Below are positions 49,847 through 58,549 of a stretch of DNA of 64,000 nucleotides, piece after piece. Positions within the stretch are counted from its first letter, which is position 1; each line of letters begins with the position of its first letter. The notes beneath the pieces are model-generated. The model saw only the letters and a list, made by a program, of their open reading frames with translations. It ran no database searches and was not told the DNA's origin. Source of the DNA: DATBHM01 sp963772375 (lineage in GTDB: Bacteria > Actinomycetota > UBA4738 > JACQTL01); NCBI GenBank assembly GCA_963772375.1, contig CAVYXG010000005.1, forward strand, positions 992,001 to 1,056,000. The letters are read 5' to 3'. Position numbers and translations under genes: made by a program.

Positions 49847-50638
49847 ATGGGGACAAACCCTCGAGGCGCGGTGGAGACGGGGGCCGTCGACACCCACTGC
49901 CACCTGTTCCTGGTGGACGGCGAGCCTGGAGCCGCGGTCGAGTCCGCGCGCCGCGCGGGCGTCCAGCGGCTGATCTGCGTCGGCATCGACCCCGAGTCGA
50001 GCCATCGGAGCGTCGAGATGGCCGAGTCGTTCCGCGGTGTGTTCGCGACGGCCGGGATGCACCCGCACACGGCCGACGCGCTCGACGACGCGGCCGGCGC
50101 CGACATCGAGGAGCTCCTCGCCAACCCGCTCGTGGTCGGGGTGGGAGAGTGCGGCCTGGACTACTTCCGGATGAAGTCGCCTGCTGAAGAACAGCAGCGG
50201 GTGTTCCGCCTGCACGTCCGGTGGAGCCACGAGGTCGACAAGCCGCTCGTCGTTCACGTCCGCGAGGCGTGGGACGACGCGGTGCGGATCCTCGACGAGG
50301 AACGGGCCGAACGCGTGGTGCTCCACTGCTTCTCGGGCGACGCCGAGACGGCGGTCGCGTGCGCGGAGCGCGGGTGGTTCCTGTCGTTCGCCGGGAACGT
50401 CACCTACCCGAAGAACGAACACCTCCGGCGGGCCGCGAGCGTGGCGCCGCCCGATCGGCTCCTGGTCGAGACCGACTCGCCGTTCCTGTCGCCCCAGCCG
50501 CTGCGGGGCCGCGACAACGAACCGGCCAACGTGCTCGCCGTCGTCGAGGAGCTCGCCCGGGTCCGGGCGGTCGGCACCGCGGAGATGGTGCAGCTGACGG
50601 CGGGGAACGCGTTGGCCGCGTTCCCCGGCATGCGCTGA
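49847..50638 (+). CDS. tatD: TatD-family deoxyribonuclease
   Basis: This 263-residue metal-dependent hydrolase has the TatD barrel: VDTHCHL near the N-terminus, GMHPHTAD, VGECGLDYF, VHVREAWDD, LHCFSGD and LVETDSPFLSPQPLRG. Family members are 3'-5' DNases with a role in DNA fragment removal. The gene lies seven bases after metG in the standard actinobacterial order and before the G5/RlpA wall protein. Confidence 0.95.
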   Translation: MGTNPRGAVETGAVDTHCHLFLVDGEPGAAVESARRAGVQRLICVGIDPESSHRSVEMAESFRGVFATAGMHPHTADALDDAAGADIEELLANPLVVGVGECGLDYFRMKSPAEEQQRVFRLHVRWSHEVDKPLVVHVREAWDDAVRILDEERAERVVLHCFSGDAETAVACAERGWFLSFAGNVTYPKNEHLRRAASVAPPDRLLVETDSPFLSPQPLRGRDNEPANVLAVVEELARVRAVGTAEMVQLTAGNALAAFPGMR

Positions 50639-50688
50639 CCGGCGGATTTCCACCGCGATCTGCACCGCGGTCCACAGCCCGGTCAAGT

Positions 50689-50718
50689 TTGCAGTGAAGG
50701 TTGAGGCTTTGCTAGGGT
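50689..50718 (+). promoter_or_regulatory. Putative promoter of the G5/RlpA gene
   Basis: TTGCAG (50689-50694) and TAGGGT (50713-50718) are 18 bases apart. Transcription would begin near 50725, leaving a leader of about 70 bases that contains the hairpin at 50774-50795. Confidence 0.45.
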
Positions 50719-50773
50719 TCTCGACCGTTCCACCATGGAGGCTCTGGTCCGGCATCGCCGCTTCCCCTCAGGG

Positions 50774-50795
50774 CTTCCCTTCGTGAGGAGGGAAG
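50774..50795 (+). promoter_or_regulatory. Hairpin sequestering the ribosome binding site of the G5/RlpA gene
   Basis: CTTCCCT (50774-50780) pairs with AGGGAAG (50789-50795), with an 8-base loop. The right arm and loop contain GAGGAGGGAAG, the ribosome binding site of the GTG at 50796. Rpf-type wall genes at this locus in other actinobacteria often have riboswitch leaders, but this short leader does not show a recognisable c-di-AMP riboswitch. Confidence 0.4.
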
Positions 50796-51902
50796 GTGGG
50801 GACATCACCCACACGGGTTCGGCGACTGCGGGCTCGGCGGGCCAGACGGCGCGCCGTGGTCGCAACGGTCGCGTCCCTCGTGGCGGTGACCGCCGGCGCC
50901 CTGATCGTCTCCGGATCGAACCGCCCAGCGGTCCGCACGGCCGCTCCCAAGGGCGAGTCTCGACCGGGAGTTCAGGGTTCGACCTCCATCCGGACGGCGC
51001 TGCGCAGCGCGGTCCGGTCGCCGAGTCCGGTGCCGTCGATGTTCAGCGTCGACACGGCATCGGTGGCCGGCGTGGTGGAACCGGATGTGGGGGTCTGGGT
51101 GGCCGCGAGGCGGGGACTCGGCGCGCTCGGCGCGCTGAAGGTCTCCGCGGAGGCCGCACCCTCTGCGATCCCGCCGAGCTGGCTCGCGCTGCATCGGCCG
51201 GTCGCCGTGTCCGTCGAGGTGCTGGGGAAGGACCTCGACGGACTGACCAATGCGGCGACCGTCGGTCAGCTCCTCTCGGCCATGGGGATCGAGCCAGACG
51301 GCGATGATCGCGTCGCGCCGCCACTCCAGACCCCCCTTCATCCGCTGGAGGTCGTCCGGTTCGACCGGGTCGACCTCCGGCTGGTGACGGTCACCTCCGA
51401 CATCGACTACGCCGTCCACACGACCACCACGACCACCCTCCCTGCCGGGCAGGCCCGGGTGGTGACGCCGGGGGTCGAGGGCTCCGTCGAGCGGACCTAT
51501 CGGGTGCGGTACGTGGACGGCCGCGAGGCGTCGCGCACGCTCGTGTCCCAGACCGTCGCGCGTGCGTCGGTCGACGAGGTCCGGGAGGTGGGGGCGGCGG
51601 CCCCGACGCCCGGTCCGACCACGCCGGCTCCGACACCGCCGGGGCCGACCGGCACCTCGCACACTGAGACCGGGCAGGCGACCTGGTACGGGACGGGGAC
51701 CCCGGGCATGTACGCCGCGCACCCCTGGCTGCCGTTCGGGACCCGCGTCACGGTGACCGACCTGTCGAACGGCCGGAGCGTCACCGTGGTAATCAACGAC
51801 CGTGGACCGTTCGGCGGGCGCATCATCGACCTCTCGCCCCAGGCCTTCGGCGTCCTCGCGCCGCTCCCCCAAGGGGTCTGCGAGGTCCGGCTCTCCTGGT
51901 AG
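50796..51902 (+). CDS. G5-domain and RlpA-like double-psi barrel cell-wall protein
   Basis: This 368-residue exported protein has one membrane helix (about 20-42), a DUF348-like beta region (about 130-190), a G5 domain (about 200-265, GVEGSVERTYRVRYVDGREA), a Pro/Thr linker and a C-terminal RlpA-like domain. The last shows TGQATWYGTGTPGMYAAHPW, NDRGPFGGRIIDLSPQAF and a final VRLSW. RlpA domains bind or cleave denuded glycan. It sits between tatD and rsmA, where mycobacteria have rpfB (DUF348-G5-Rpf), so the lytic domain appears swapped. GAGGAGG precedes the GTG. Confidence 0.88.
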   Translation: MGTSPTRVRRLRARRARRRAVVATVASLVAVTAGALIVSGSNRPAVRTAAPKGESRPGVQGSTSIRTALRSAVRSPSPVPSMFSVDTASVAGVVEPDVGVWVAARRGLGALGALKVSAEAAPSAIPPSWLALHRPVAVSVEVLGKDLDGLTNAATVGQLLSAMGIEPDGDDRVAPPLQTPLHPLEVVRFDRVDLRLVTVTSDIDYAVHTTTTTTLPAGQARVVTPGVEGSVERTYRVRYVDGREASRTLVSQTVARASVDEVREVGAAAPTPGPTTPAPTPPGPTGTSHTETGQATWYGTGTPGMYAAHPWLPFGTRVTVTDLSNGRSVTVVINDRGPFGGRIIDLSPQAFGVLAPLPQGVCEVRLSW

Positions 51903-52731
51903 CGGCATCGGCGCGGCCGAGCTCCGCGCGCTCGCCCGCCGCCACGGCATCCGCCCGTCGAAGGCGTTCGGCCAGAACTTCCTGGTCGATCCGAACCTCG
52001 CCCGGGCCATCGTGGCCGACGCGGGGATCGAACCGGGCGACCGCGTGGTCGAGGTGGGGGCCGGGTTGGGGTCGCTGACGGTCGCGCTGGCGGCGGCCGC
52101 CGCCGAGGTCGTCGCGCTGGAGTCGGATCGCGCGCTGGTGCCGGCGCTCCGCGAGGCCGTCGGCGGATCGGACCGCGTTCGCGTCGTCCAGGGCGACGCG
52201 CTCCGGATGAACTGGCGTGCCGAGCTGCCCGGCACCAGCTGGCGCATGGTGTCGAACCTGCCGTACAACATCGCCGTGCCCCTGGTGTTCCGGATGCTCG
52301 ACGAGGCCCCGCAGATCGACCGGTACCTCGTGATGGTCCAGCACGAGGTCGGCGAACGCATGGCCGCGGCGCCCGGCACCGAGCCGTACGGCGCGGCCTC
52401 GGTCCGTCTCGCATACCTCGCGGACGTGGAGGTGCTGCGCCGGGTGCCGGCATCGGTGTTCTGGCCCCGACCGAACGTCGAGTCGGTGCTCGTCCGGATC
52501 GTCCCCCATGAGCCGCCGGTCGACGTGGAACGCGACGCGCTGTTCGACGTCGTGGAGGCCGGGTTCGCGCAACGGCGGAAGACCATGCGCAACGCGCTGG
52601 TGCGACTCGGGCTGACGGCGACGGATGCCGGTGCGGCGCTGGAGGCGTGTGGCCTTGCGGCGGACGTGCGCGCCGAGCAGCTCGGGCTCGTCGAGTTCGC
52701 CTGCCTGGCCGGGACGGTGACGCGTGGCTGA
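51802..52731 (+). CDS. rsmA: 16S rRNA dimethyladenosine transferase
   Basis: This SAM enzyme dimethylates two adenines of helix 45 in 16S rRNA. It has SKAFGQNFLVDPNLARAI, VVEVGAGLGSLTVALA (motif I) and MVSNLPYNIAVPLVF (motif IV, NLPY). The only in-frame conventional start is the GTG at 51802, which lies 101 bases inside the G5/RlpA gene and adds a 39-residue Arg/Ser-rich extension. A start at a non-standard codon near 51917 would match homologues better. It overlaps ispE by eight bases. Confidence 0.93.
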   Translation: MDRSAGASSTSRPRPSASSRRSPKGSARSGSPGSGIGAAELRALARRHGIRPSKAFGQNFLVDPNLARAIVADAGIEPGDRVVEVGAGLGSLTVALAAAAAEVVALESDRALVPALREAVGGSDRVRVVQGDALRMNWRAELPGTSWRMVSNLPYNIAVPLVFRMLDEAPQIDRYLVMVQHEVGERMAAAPGTEPYGAASVRLAYLADVEVLRRVPASVFWPRPNVESVLVRIVPHEPPVDVERDALFDVVEAGFAQRRKTMRNALVRLGLTATDAGAALEACGLAADVRAEQLGLVEFACLAGTVTRG

Positions 52732-53626
52732 GCCGCGCGCGGTGAGGGTCGGTGCGCCGGCCAAGATCAACGCGGTGCTCCGCGTGCTCGGCCGGCGGGG
52801 TGACGGGTACCACGACCTCGAGAGCCTGGTGCTCCCCGTGTCGCTGACCGACTCGGTCACGGTCCGCGAGGACGACCACGTGTCGGTCGCGATGTTCCAC
52901 GCGGACGGGCGCCCGATGCTGCTCCCGGACCCGGGTTCCAACCTGGCGTTCGTCGCGGCACAGGCCTGGTTCGAGGCCCGGGCGGTCGAGGGCCGGGCGG
53001 CTTCGGTGGTGGTCGAGAAGGAGATCCCGATGGCCGCCGGCCTGGGGGGAGGGAGCGCCGACGCGGCGGCCGTCCTGATGGCGCTCAACCGGCTCTGGAG
53101 CGACGGCCTGTCGGAGGCACGGCTCGCGTCCGTCGCCGAGGGGATCGGCTCGGACGTGCCGGCCATGCTCCGCGGCGACGCCGTGATGATGCGCGGCCGC
53201 GGCGACGAGGTCGAGCCGGTCGAGGCGGCCACCACATGGTGGGTCCTCGTGCCGCAGCCGTTCCCGGTGCACACGGTCGACGCGTACGCGTGGTGGGACG
53301 AGGAGGGCGTCACGGCGAACGTCGCCCTGGACGACGCGCTCGACGCCGTTCGCCGAGGCGACCCCCACGAGCTGGCGAAGTGGCTGTGGAACGACCTCCA
53401 GGGGCCGGTGGCCCGGCGACACGCGCAGATCCGGGTCATCGTGGAACGGCTGCTCGACGCCGGCGCGCTCGGCGCCGTGATGAGCGGCAGTGGACCGACC
53501 GTGGCCGGCCTGGCCGCCGACGAGCCGGAGGCCGAACGCATCGCCGAGCGGATCCCCGGCGCGGTCGCGGTGTCGTCGCCGCCGCCCGCCGACGATCCGC
53601 CGACGGTGACGCCGCGTCCGCCATAA
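52724..53626 (+). CDS. ispE: 4-diphosphocytidyl-2-C-methyl-D-erythritol kinase
   Basis: This 300-residue GHMP kinase phosphorylates CDP-methylerythritol in the MEP isoprenoid pathway. It opens VGAPAKINAVLRVLGRRGDG, then shows PMAAGLGGGSADAAAVL, the GHMP ATP motif, and MSGSGPTVAGL near the end. The GTG start overlaps rsmA. The order tatD, G5 protein, rsmA, ispE is conserved in actinobacteria. Confidence 0.96.
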   Translation: MAEPRAVRVGAPAKINAVLRVLGRRGDGYHDLESLVLPVSLTDSVTVREDDHVSVAMFHADGRPMLLPDPGSNLAFVAAQAWFEARAVEGRAASVVVEKEIPMAAGLGGGSADAAAVLMALNRLWSDGLSEARLASVAEGIGSDVPAMLRGDAVMMRGRGDEVEPVEAATTWWVLVPQPFPVHTVDAYAWWDEEGVTANVALDDALDAVRRGDPHELAKWLWNDLQGPVARRHAQIRVIVERLLDAGALGAVMSGSGPTVAGLAADEPEAERIAERIPGAVAVSSPPPADDPPTVTPRPP

Positions 53627-53639
53627 TCGGCGGGTTCGG

Positions 53640-53710
53640 TCCGGGGTCGTCTAATGGCAAGACGGGGGCCTTTGGAGCCTCAAATGGAGGTTCGACTCCT
53701 CCCCCCGGAA
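53640..53710 (+). tRNA. tRNA-Gln (TTG)
   Basis: Acceptor arms TCCGGGG (53640-53646) and CCCCGGA (53703-53709) pair. The D-arm is GTCT-loop-AGAC, the anticodon loop CTTTGGA carries TTG, and the T-arm GGAGG/CCTCC encloses TTCGACT. The discriminator is A and CCA is not encoded. It lies 13 bases after ispE. Confidence 0.95.
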
Positions 53711-53720
53711 CCTCTGTTCA

Positions 53721-53742
53721 TCCGTCCCGTGGGCCGGACGGG
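53721..53742 (+). terminator. Short hairpin after tRNA-Gln
   Basis: TCCGTCC (53721-53727) pairs with GGACGGG (53736-53742) with one G-T pair and an 8-base loop. It lies ten bases after the tRNA and 22 bases before the end of the convergent repeat protein gene, so it may terminate both. Confidence 0.35.
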
Positions 53743-53763
53743 GGATCGGTCGGTGACCTCACG

Positions 53764-55053
53764 TCACTGCGGCCCCGCCACGTAGCGGGCCAGTGCGAAC
53801 CTCACGAAGTTCCAGTCCCCTGCGACGACGATCCTGCCGTCCGCCTGGATGGCCACGCCTCGGGCCCCCGCCATACCCCTCGCAAACGCGGTCCACAGCT
53901 TGCCGTCGCCGCTGAACGTGGAGTCGAGGGTGCCGTTGCGGTTGTAGCGGGCCACGACGATCCCGCCGTAGCTGAGCCCGGAGTCGATACCGTGCTCGTA
54001 CGGGATGGCCTGCCCGGCGGCCACGATCCTGCCGTCCGCCTGGACTGCCACGCCGTATGCCCAATCGGCTTCCCCAGACCAGAAGCTCGTCGTCACCACA
54101 CCGTCTCCTCCGAAGGATCGGTCCGGTGAGCCGTCGGAGTTGTAGCGGGCCAGGGTGAACATGTTGTTCCAGGTCGCCGCCGCGACGATCTTGCCGTTCC
54201 CCGGCAGGACGATCGCCGACGCCCAAGCGTTGTGGAGGCTGGTGACCACGACGCCGTCGCGGCCGAATGACGTGTCGGGGGTGCCGTTCGCGTTCCACCG
54301 GGCCAGGACGAGCCCCTTCTCGGTGGAGCCCACGTCGACGATCTTGCCGGTCGCCTGGACGACGATCCCGGCGATGCTCAACACCTTCGTCGCGACCTTC
54401 CCGTCGTGGCCGAATGACGTGTCGAGCGAGCCGTTGGGGTTGAATCGCATGAGGACCCCCGCGCCCCCCGCCCGGCCCGCGGCCACGATCTTGCCGTTCG
54501 CCTGGAGGGCCACCGCGTTCGCTTCTCCCTCCTTCGCGAAGTCGGTCACAACCCTGCCGTCGCCGCTGAAGGACGTGTCGAGCGAGCCGTCGGCGTCGAA
54601 CCGGGCCAGGGCGAAGGCGAACCGGGAGCAACACGACGTGCCACCGTTGCCGGCCCATCCTGCGACCACGATCCTCCCGTTGCCCTGAAGGGCCACTGCC
54701 TGCGCCCCGGCGTTTCCGACTCCCACGAAGCCCGTGGACACCTTGCCGTGGTTGCCGAAGGTGGCGTCCAGGCTCCCGTCGCGGTCGTACCGGGCCACGG
54801 CGAACCTCGTACCGGACGAGGATGTGACCTGTCCGACGGCGACGACCTTCTGATCGGGCTGGGTCGCGATGGCGTAGGCGCGAGCATCTCCGAGAGCGAA
54901 GCGTGTGATCACCGTGCCGTCGCCCCCGAACGTGCGGTCCAGCGCACCCGCTGCTGCCGCCGCGGGGCCCGCCGACATCACGAGCATTCCCACCACGGCA
55001 AGCGCCACCGTGCAACCCCTCCGCAGTCGGGGGAAGAAGCGAGGTCGCGTCAT
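53764..55053 (-). CDS. Secreted delta-60 repeat protein
   Basis: This 429-residue protein has a signal peptide (helix near 14-36, site after AAAAA) and seven repeats of about 55-60 residues. Each has the form GSLDxxFGxDGxVxT, then AVALQxxGKIVVAG and FALARYxxDG, which is the delta-60 pattern of predicted beta-propeller surface proteins. Repeats are diverged. GAGGAGGT six bases before ATG 55053 gives a clear start; a longer upstream frame is rejected. It may bind ligands or act in surface contacts. It lies in the island between ispE and glmU. Confidence 0.87.
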   Translation of the reverse strand: MTRPRFFPRLRRGCTVALAVVGMLVMSAGPAAAAAGALDRTFGGDGTVITRFALGDARAYAIATQPDQKVVAVGQVTSSSGTRFAVARYDRDGSLDATFGNHGKVSTGFVGVGNAGAQAVALQGNGRIVVAGWAGNGGTSCCSRFAFALARFDADGSLDTSFSGDGRVVTDFAKEGEANAVALQANGKIVAAGRAGGAGVLMRFNPNGSLDTSFGHDGKVATKVLSIAGIVVQATGKIVDVGSTEKGLVLARWNANGTPDTSFGRDGVVVTSLHNAWASAIVLPGNGKIVAAATWNNMFTLARYNSDGSPDRSFGGDGVVTTSFWSGEADWAYGVAVQADGRIVAAGQAIPYEHGIDSGLSYGGIVVARYNRNGTLDSTFSGDGKLWTAFARGMAGARGVAIQADGRIVVAGDWNFVRFALARYVAGPQ

Positions 55054-55254
55054 CGGACACCTCCTCGTTCGCTCGGGGGCCTCCGGGCAGCCAACGGGCT
55101 GGGGAGGGCATCTCGTACGACCACTGTGCGCTTGCCGCGAGGTGGTGAACGAGGCTGATAGCCCCCGAGTTGTCGGGACGGCCGGCGAGTGCGGGCTCAC
55201 CGCGCGTGGAGGGAGCGCCACGCCATCAGCTCGCGATCGGCCGTGCCGACGATC

Positions 55255-56130
55255 TCAGGGCCCGACGATCTCGCCGTTGTGGAGCGCGAACGACAGGTTC
55301 ACAACCTGTCCAGACGACCCGGTGTGAACCGGGTGGCCGTTCACGAGCAGCCCGACTCCTCCCGCGTTGCCGAGCGTCAGGACCAGCGTATGGTGGGCCT
55401 TCACGGCGCGGCTGCCCGAGGTCGACGTCCCCACGAGCACGGTGCGCCCGTCGGCCACGGCTCGCACCCAGCACGGCGCCCTGAACACCAACGCCGCCCG
55501 GATCATCCGGGGCACCTTCGGCGCGGGGGGATGCGAGACGGCCCGGCGCGACGGCGGCGGTGCCGGCGTGGCCGGAGCCGGAGCCGGAGCCGAGACCGAG
55601 GGCCGAGCCTCCGGTGCCTGCGGATGGCGGGCGGTGGCGTGGGCGGCCACGATGCCCCCAAGGGCTGCCACTGAGGCGAGGATGAGGAGGCGGCTCAGCC
55701 ATCGCCTCGGCCGCGGGTACTCGTGGAGAACCAGCTCCTTGAACCCCTCCGCCTCGGGGACCTCGGCCCGCGCCAGCTCACGGCGCACGACCGGTTCGAT
55801 GTTCGCCGCCTCCTCGGCCGCGGTCTGCACCTGCCGCCAGGTCACGAAGGTCCGCCCGTCGGCGTCTCCTGAGGCTCCCGTCCCGCCGCTCAGGACGTCG
55901 GCGCCCGCGGACCCACCGGACGCATCGCTCGCCGGACCGTCGGGTCCGACCGCCGGAGCCGAGGCCTCGGGGACGAGGATGTGCGACGCCCGGGCGGCCG
56001 GGGCGCCGCCCGGCCCGCTCGCGGGCAGATCGAACGGGGCCGTCCACTCATGGTAGGCAGCACGAACCGCCGCGCGCACGGTTTCGTGTAGGGGGGTCAC
56101 GACACCAGCTCCTGCCCAGATGGCCCTCAC
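55255..56130 (-). CDS. Membrane protein with RodZ-type DUF4115 C-terminal domain
   Basis: This 291-residue protein has a Gly/Ala-rich cytoplasmic part, a membrane helix (about 146-168), a Pro/Ala linker and an external domain with CWVRAVADGRTVLVGTSTSG and LGNAGGVGLLVNGHPVHTG. The latter is the DUF4115 pattern found at the C-terminus of RodZ. The N-terminal helix-turn-helix of RodZ is missing, so it is a partial or re-shuffled RodZ-like protein. The N-terminal start is uncertain. The 200 bases between it and the repeat protein hold nothing I can support. Confidence 0.65.
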   Translation of the reverse strand: MRAIWAGAGVVTPLHETVRAAVRAAYHEWTAPFDLPASGPGGAPAARASHILVPEASAPAVGPDGPASDASGGSAGADVLSGGTGASGDADGRTFVTWRQVQTAAEEAANIEPVVRRELARAEVPEAEGFKELVLHEYPRPRRWLSRLLILASVAALGGIVAAHATARHPQAPEARPSVSAPAPAPATPAPPPSRRAVSHPPAPKVPRMIRAALVFRAPCWVRAVADGRTVLVGTSTSGSRAVKAHHTLVLTLGNAGGVGLLVNGHPVHTGSSGQVVNLSFALHNGEIVGP

Positions 56131-56915
56131 GAGTATCCTCCTCCGGCCTCGATCGGGCCAGGGGGGAGGACGCGAAAACCCTGATCCCCCGGGAGACCTC
56201 CCGTCTTCGGTGACCGTCGGTCTCCTCGGACTGGTGTGACTCTCAGGTTCGGTTGCCCTCGAGCACGAGCCCGGTCTGTGTGGAACCCGAGTACGTGGCC
56301 TTCTCGATGCAGTTGACGACCGTGTTGTGCGTCGCTGCGACCTCGGTCACGGTCCGAGGAACAGGAAGGTCCGGCCGCCATTCGGCTTCGTGAGCAGGGC
56401 AGCACATTCCGGGCTACGGGGCATGTGCGACGTTGCCCAGGCGGACCTCGCCCAGCCCGCCCATGAAGACCTTCTGTCGAGGAGTTGCGGGTGATCACCA
56501 CGTCCGAGATCGTCCCGGTGGCGGCCTGGACGTTGAAGTAGCAGTACCCGTTCTCACCGCCACCCTGGTTCCGGCAGGCGTTCCCGACGATGTGGACGTG
56601 GACAGTCCCGGGTTCGGAAAGGTTCACCGTGAAGGCGTGGTTCGCCGCGAAGGAGTCCCCAGCGATCCGCACGCTCGATGTCATGTCCGCTGCGGTGTTC
56701 CCGTCCGAAGAGAATCCGTTCCGCCCCGTGTTGGTGATCGACGAGTCGAGGATCTGGATGTGGTCGCCTCGGACGATGCCCGTGCCTTCCCGACCCGCTC
56801 CCGAGCAGTTCAGGCCCCTGACGGTGAGGTTGGAAGTTCCCGGCCCGGAGATGGAGGTTCCCGCGTACTCGCAGTCTCCCCAGGGATCGGTGACGGTGTT
56901 CTGATCCAGCAGCAC
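56127..56915 (-). pseudogene. Decaying right-handed beta-helix (pectate-lyase-like) gene fragment
   Basis: The first about 150 residues have a beta-helix rhythm: TSNLTVRGLNCSGAGREGTG, IQILDSSITNTGRNGFSS and ISDVVITRNSST. After that the frame turns into an Arg/Gly/Pro-rich sequence typical of out-of-frame GC-rich DNA, so a frameshift around 56440-56470 is likely. The N-terminus also lacks a signal peptide or good start. I read it as a remnant of a secreted carbohydrate-active or adhesion-type beta-helix protein. Confidence 0.45.
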
Positions 56916-56972
56916 GGGTTCAACGTCATCGACTCGACGGATGTGCTCGCATAGCCGCGCGATAGGAACTCC

Positions 56973-57002
56973 GGGACGAGGACCGAGTCAGGTCCTCGTC
57001 CC
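56973..57002 (-). terminator. Strong hairpin downstream of the MDR oxidoreductase gene
   Basis: GGGACGAGGACC (56973-56984) and GGTCCTCGTCCC (56991-57002) are perfect 12-base complements with a 6-base loop, 61 bases after the oxidoreductase stop on the minus strand. There is no T-run. It separates this gene from the decayed beta-helix gene. Confidence 0.65.
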
Positions 57003-57062
57003 GTGGGCTCCGCTGCCGCGACGAGTCACCGATATCGGAGGTCCGCTCCCAACGGCCGAACG

Positions 57063-58070
57063 TCAGATGGTGATCGCGATCTTCCCGCGGGCGCGTCCGG
57101 CTTCGAGGTGGCGCATTGCGTCGGGGACCTCAGCCAGCGGGTACGTCCTGTCGACGATCGGGGCGACCTGGCCGTCTTCGATGAACTGACTTACGGCTTC
57201 GATGTGGGTGTGGTGCTCTTTGGAGGCCAGCATGGTCAGCCGCTGGCCCACGAACATGGAGAGCCCGACCGCCCGGATTTGGCGGCCGAAGCCGCCGGTC
57301 CACTTCCCGCCGTTCTCGCCGCCGACGATGACCAGCGTTCCCTTCGGGGTGAGTGCCTGCCGGAGCCGCGAGAGATGGCTGTTCCCGCCGATGTCGAGGA
57401 TCAGGTCGTAACGCTCGACACCGTCGGCGAAGTCTTCTCGGCTGTAGTCGATGACATGGTCGGCGCCCAGCGAGCGGACGAGATCGATCTTCGTGGTGCT
57501 GCACACACCGGTGACCTCGGCCCCGAGGGCTTTGGCGATTTGCACGGCGTAGGTGCCGACACCCCCCGACGCGCCGATGATCAGCACCTTCTGTCCCGCC
57601 TCGAGGCGCCCGGCGCGGAGGCCCTGGATGGCGGTGCCTCCCGAGATCGGAACGACCGCAGCGTGCTCGAAGCTGAGGCCGGCCGGCTTCTGGACGAGCT
57701 TGTCCTCTCGTGCGGCCGCGTACTCGGCGAACGAGCCCCGGCTGATGCCGAACACCTCGTCGCCGGCTTCGAACCTGGTCACATCGGAGCCTACGGCGAC
57801 GACCGTCCCGGCCACGTCCAATCCCGCGACGCGGTTCTTCGGACGGCGGAACCCGAAGCCCATGATCCGCATCAGGTACGGCTTGCCCGCCATGCTGTGC
57901 CAGGTGCCGCGATCCATCCCGGCTGCACGCACCTTCACGAGGACCTCATTGGCCGCGAAGACGGGCTTGCCGATCTCCATGAGACGCAGCACGTCGGCGG
58001 AGCCGTAGGCGTCTTGAACGATTGCCCGCATCACATCCGCGGGCGCAAGTGTCTTGACGCTATTGACCAT
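57063..58070 (-). CDS. Medium-chain dehydrogenase/reductase (quinone oxidoreductase-like)
   Basis: This 335-residue protein has a zinc-free MDR fold. It has GLDVAGTVVAVGSDVTRF in the catalytic domain, ISGGTAIQGLRAG, and the NADPH motif VLIIGASGGVGTYAVQIAKA. It resembles NADPH:quinone reductase or enone reductases. ATG 58070 is chosen; an in-frame ATG at 58091 is also possible. Codon third positions are slightly less GC-rich than the housekeeping neighbours, so recent acquisition is possible. It lies in the island between ispE and glmU. Confidence 0.88.
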   Translation of the reverse strand: MVNSVKTLAPADVMRAIVQDAYGSADVLRLMEIGKPVFAANEVLVKVRAAGMDRGTWHSMAGKPYLMRIMGFGFRRPKNRVAGLDVAGTVVAVGSDVTRFEAGDEVFGISRGSFAEYAAAREDKLVQKPAGLSFEHAAVVPISGGTAIQGLRAGRLEAGQKVLIIGASGGVGTYAVQIAKALGAEVTGVCSTTKIDLVRSLGADHVIDYSREDFADGVERYDLILDIGGNSHLSRLRQALTPKGTLVIVGGENGGKWTGGFGRQIRAVGLSMFVGQRLTMLASKEHHTHIEAVSQFIEDGQVAPIVDRTYPLAEVPDAMRHLEAGRARGKIAITI

Positions 58071-58091
58071 GGTTTCCCCGTCCTTCCTCAT

Positions 58092-58478
58092 GAGGGGGAA
58101 GCTCGAGGAGGCAAGGGCCGGGAGGAGAGGCTGCGGAGAAGAGCCTGCAAGTCGGGGTCGAAGCTACGAGAGCTTCCTGTGTGGCATCAACTCTATACCT
58201 ACTGTCGACGACCCGACCGGTGGACGCGACACTCGACTTGCCCGGGGACGAGGAACTGAATCGGCTGAAGCGTCTACGGAAGCGCCGGCACTCCAGCCAC
58301 GGGGCGACCGAAGCGCTTCGTCTTCCATCGTGGTTTCCACATCACAGGCCTTACAGCGTCCTTTGGCGTGTGACACCAGCCACAGAATGGCGAGGCGTTA
58401 CCAGCGCGGAGCGCGTCTGACCAGTACCATCACGCTCGGGTTGGGCTCCTCGCCTTGAATGGCTGGTGGGTCCCCCTG
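58092..58478. other. Gene-poor region upstream of glmU
   Basis: This stretch of about 390 bases is lower in GC than its flanks. Two short open frames (58164-58376 minus, 58181-58420 plus) lack ribosome binding sites and coding bias. The minus one has a CKAC motif. I see no supported gene, RNA or repeat and regard it as an intergenic remnant. Confidence 0.4.
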
Positions 58479-58508
58479 TTGCGCGACGCCGCCTCGGGCG
58501 GGTACAAC
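58479..58508 (+). promoter_or_regulatory. Putative glmU promoter
   Basis: TTGCGC (58479-58484) and TACAAC (58503-58508) are separated by 18 bases. The -10 ends 41 bases before the GTG of glmU, and AAGGA lies eight bases before that GTG. It probably drives glmU and prs together. Confidence 0.5.
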
Positions 58509-58549
58509 ATCAATGCCTCCCCCGAACGTCCGGACGAAGGAACGCCACC

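Noticed and set aside
58164..58376. Minus-strand 70-codon frame with a CKAC motif
   Set aside because: No ribosome binding site, weak codon bias and only two cysteines; not enough for a zinc-ribbon gene.
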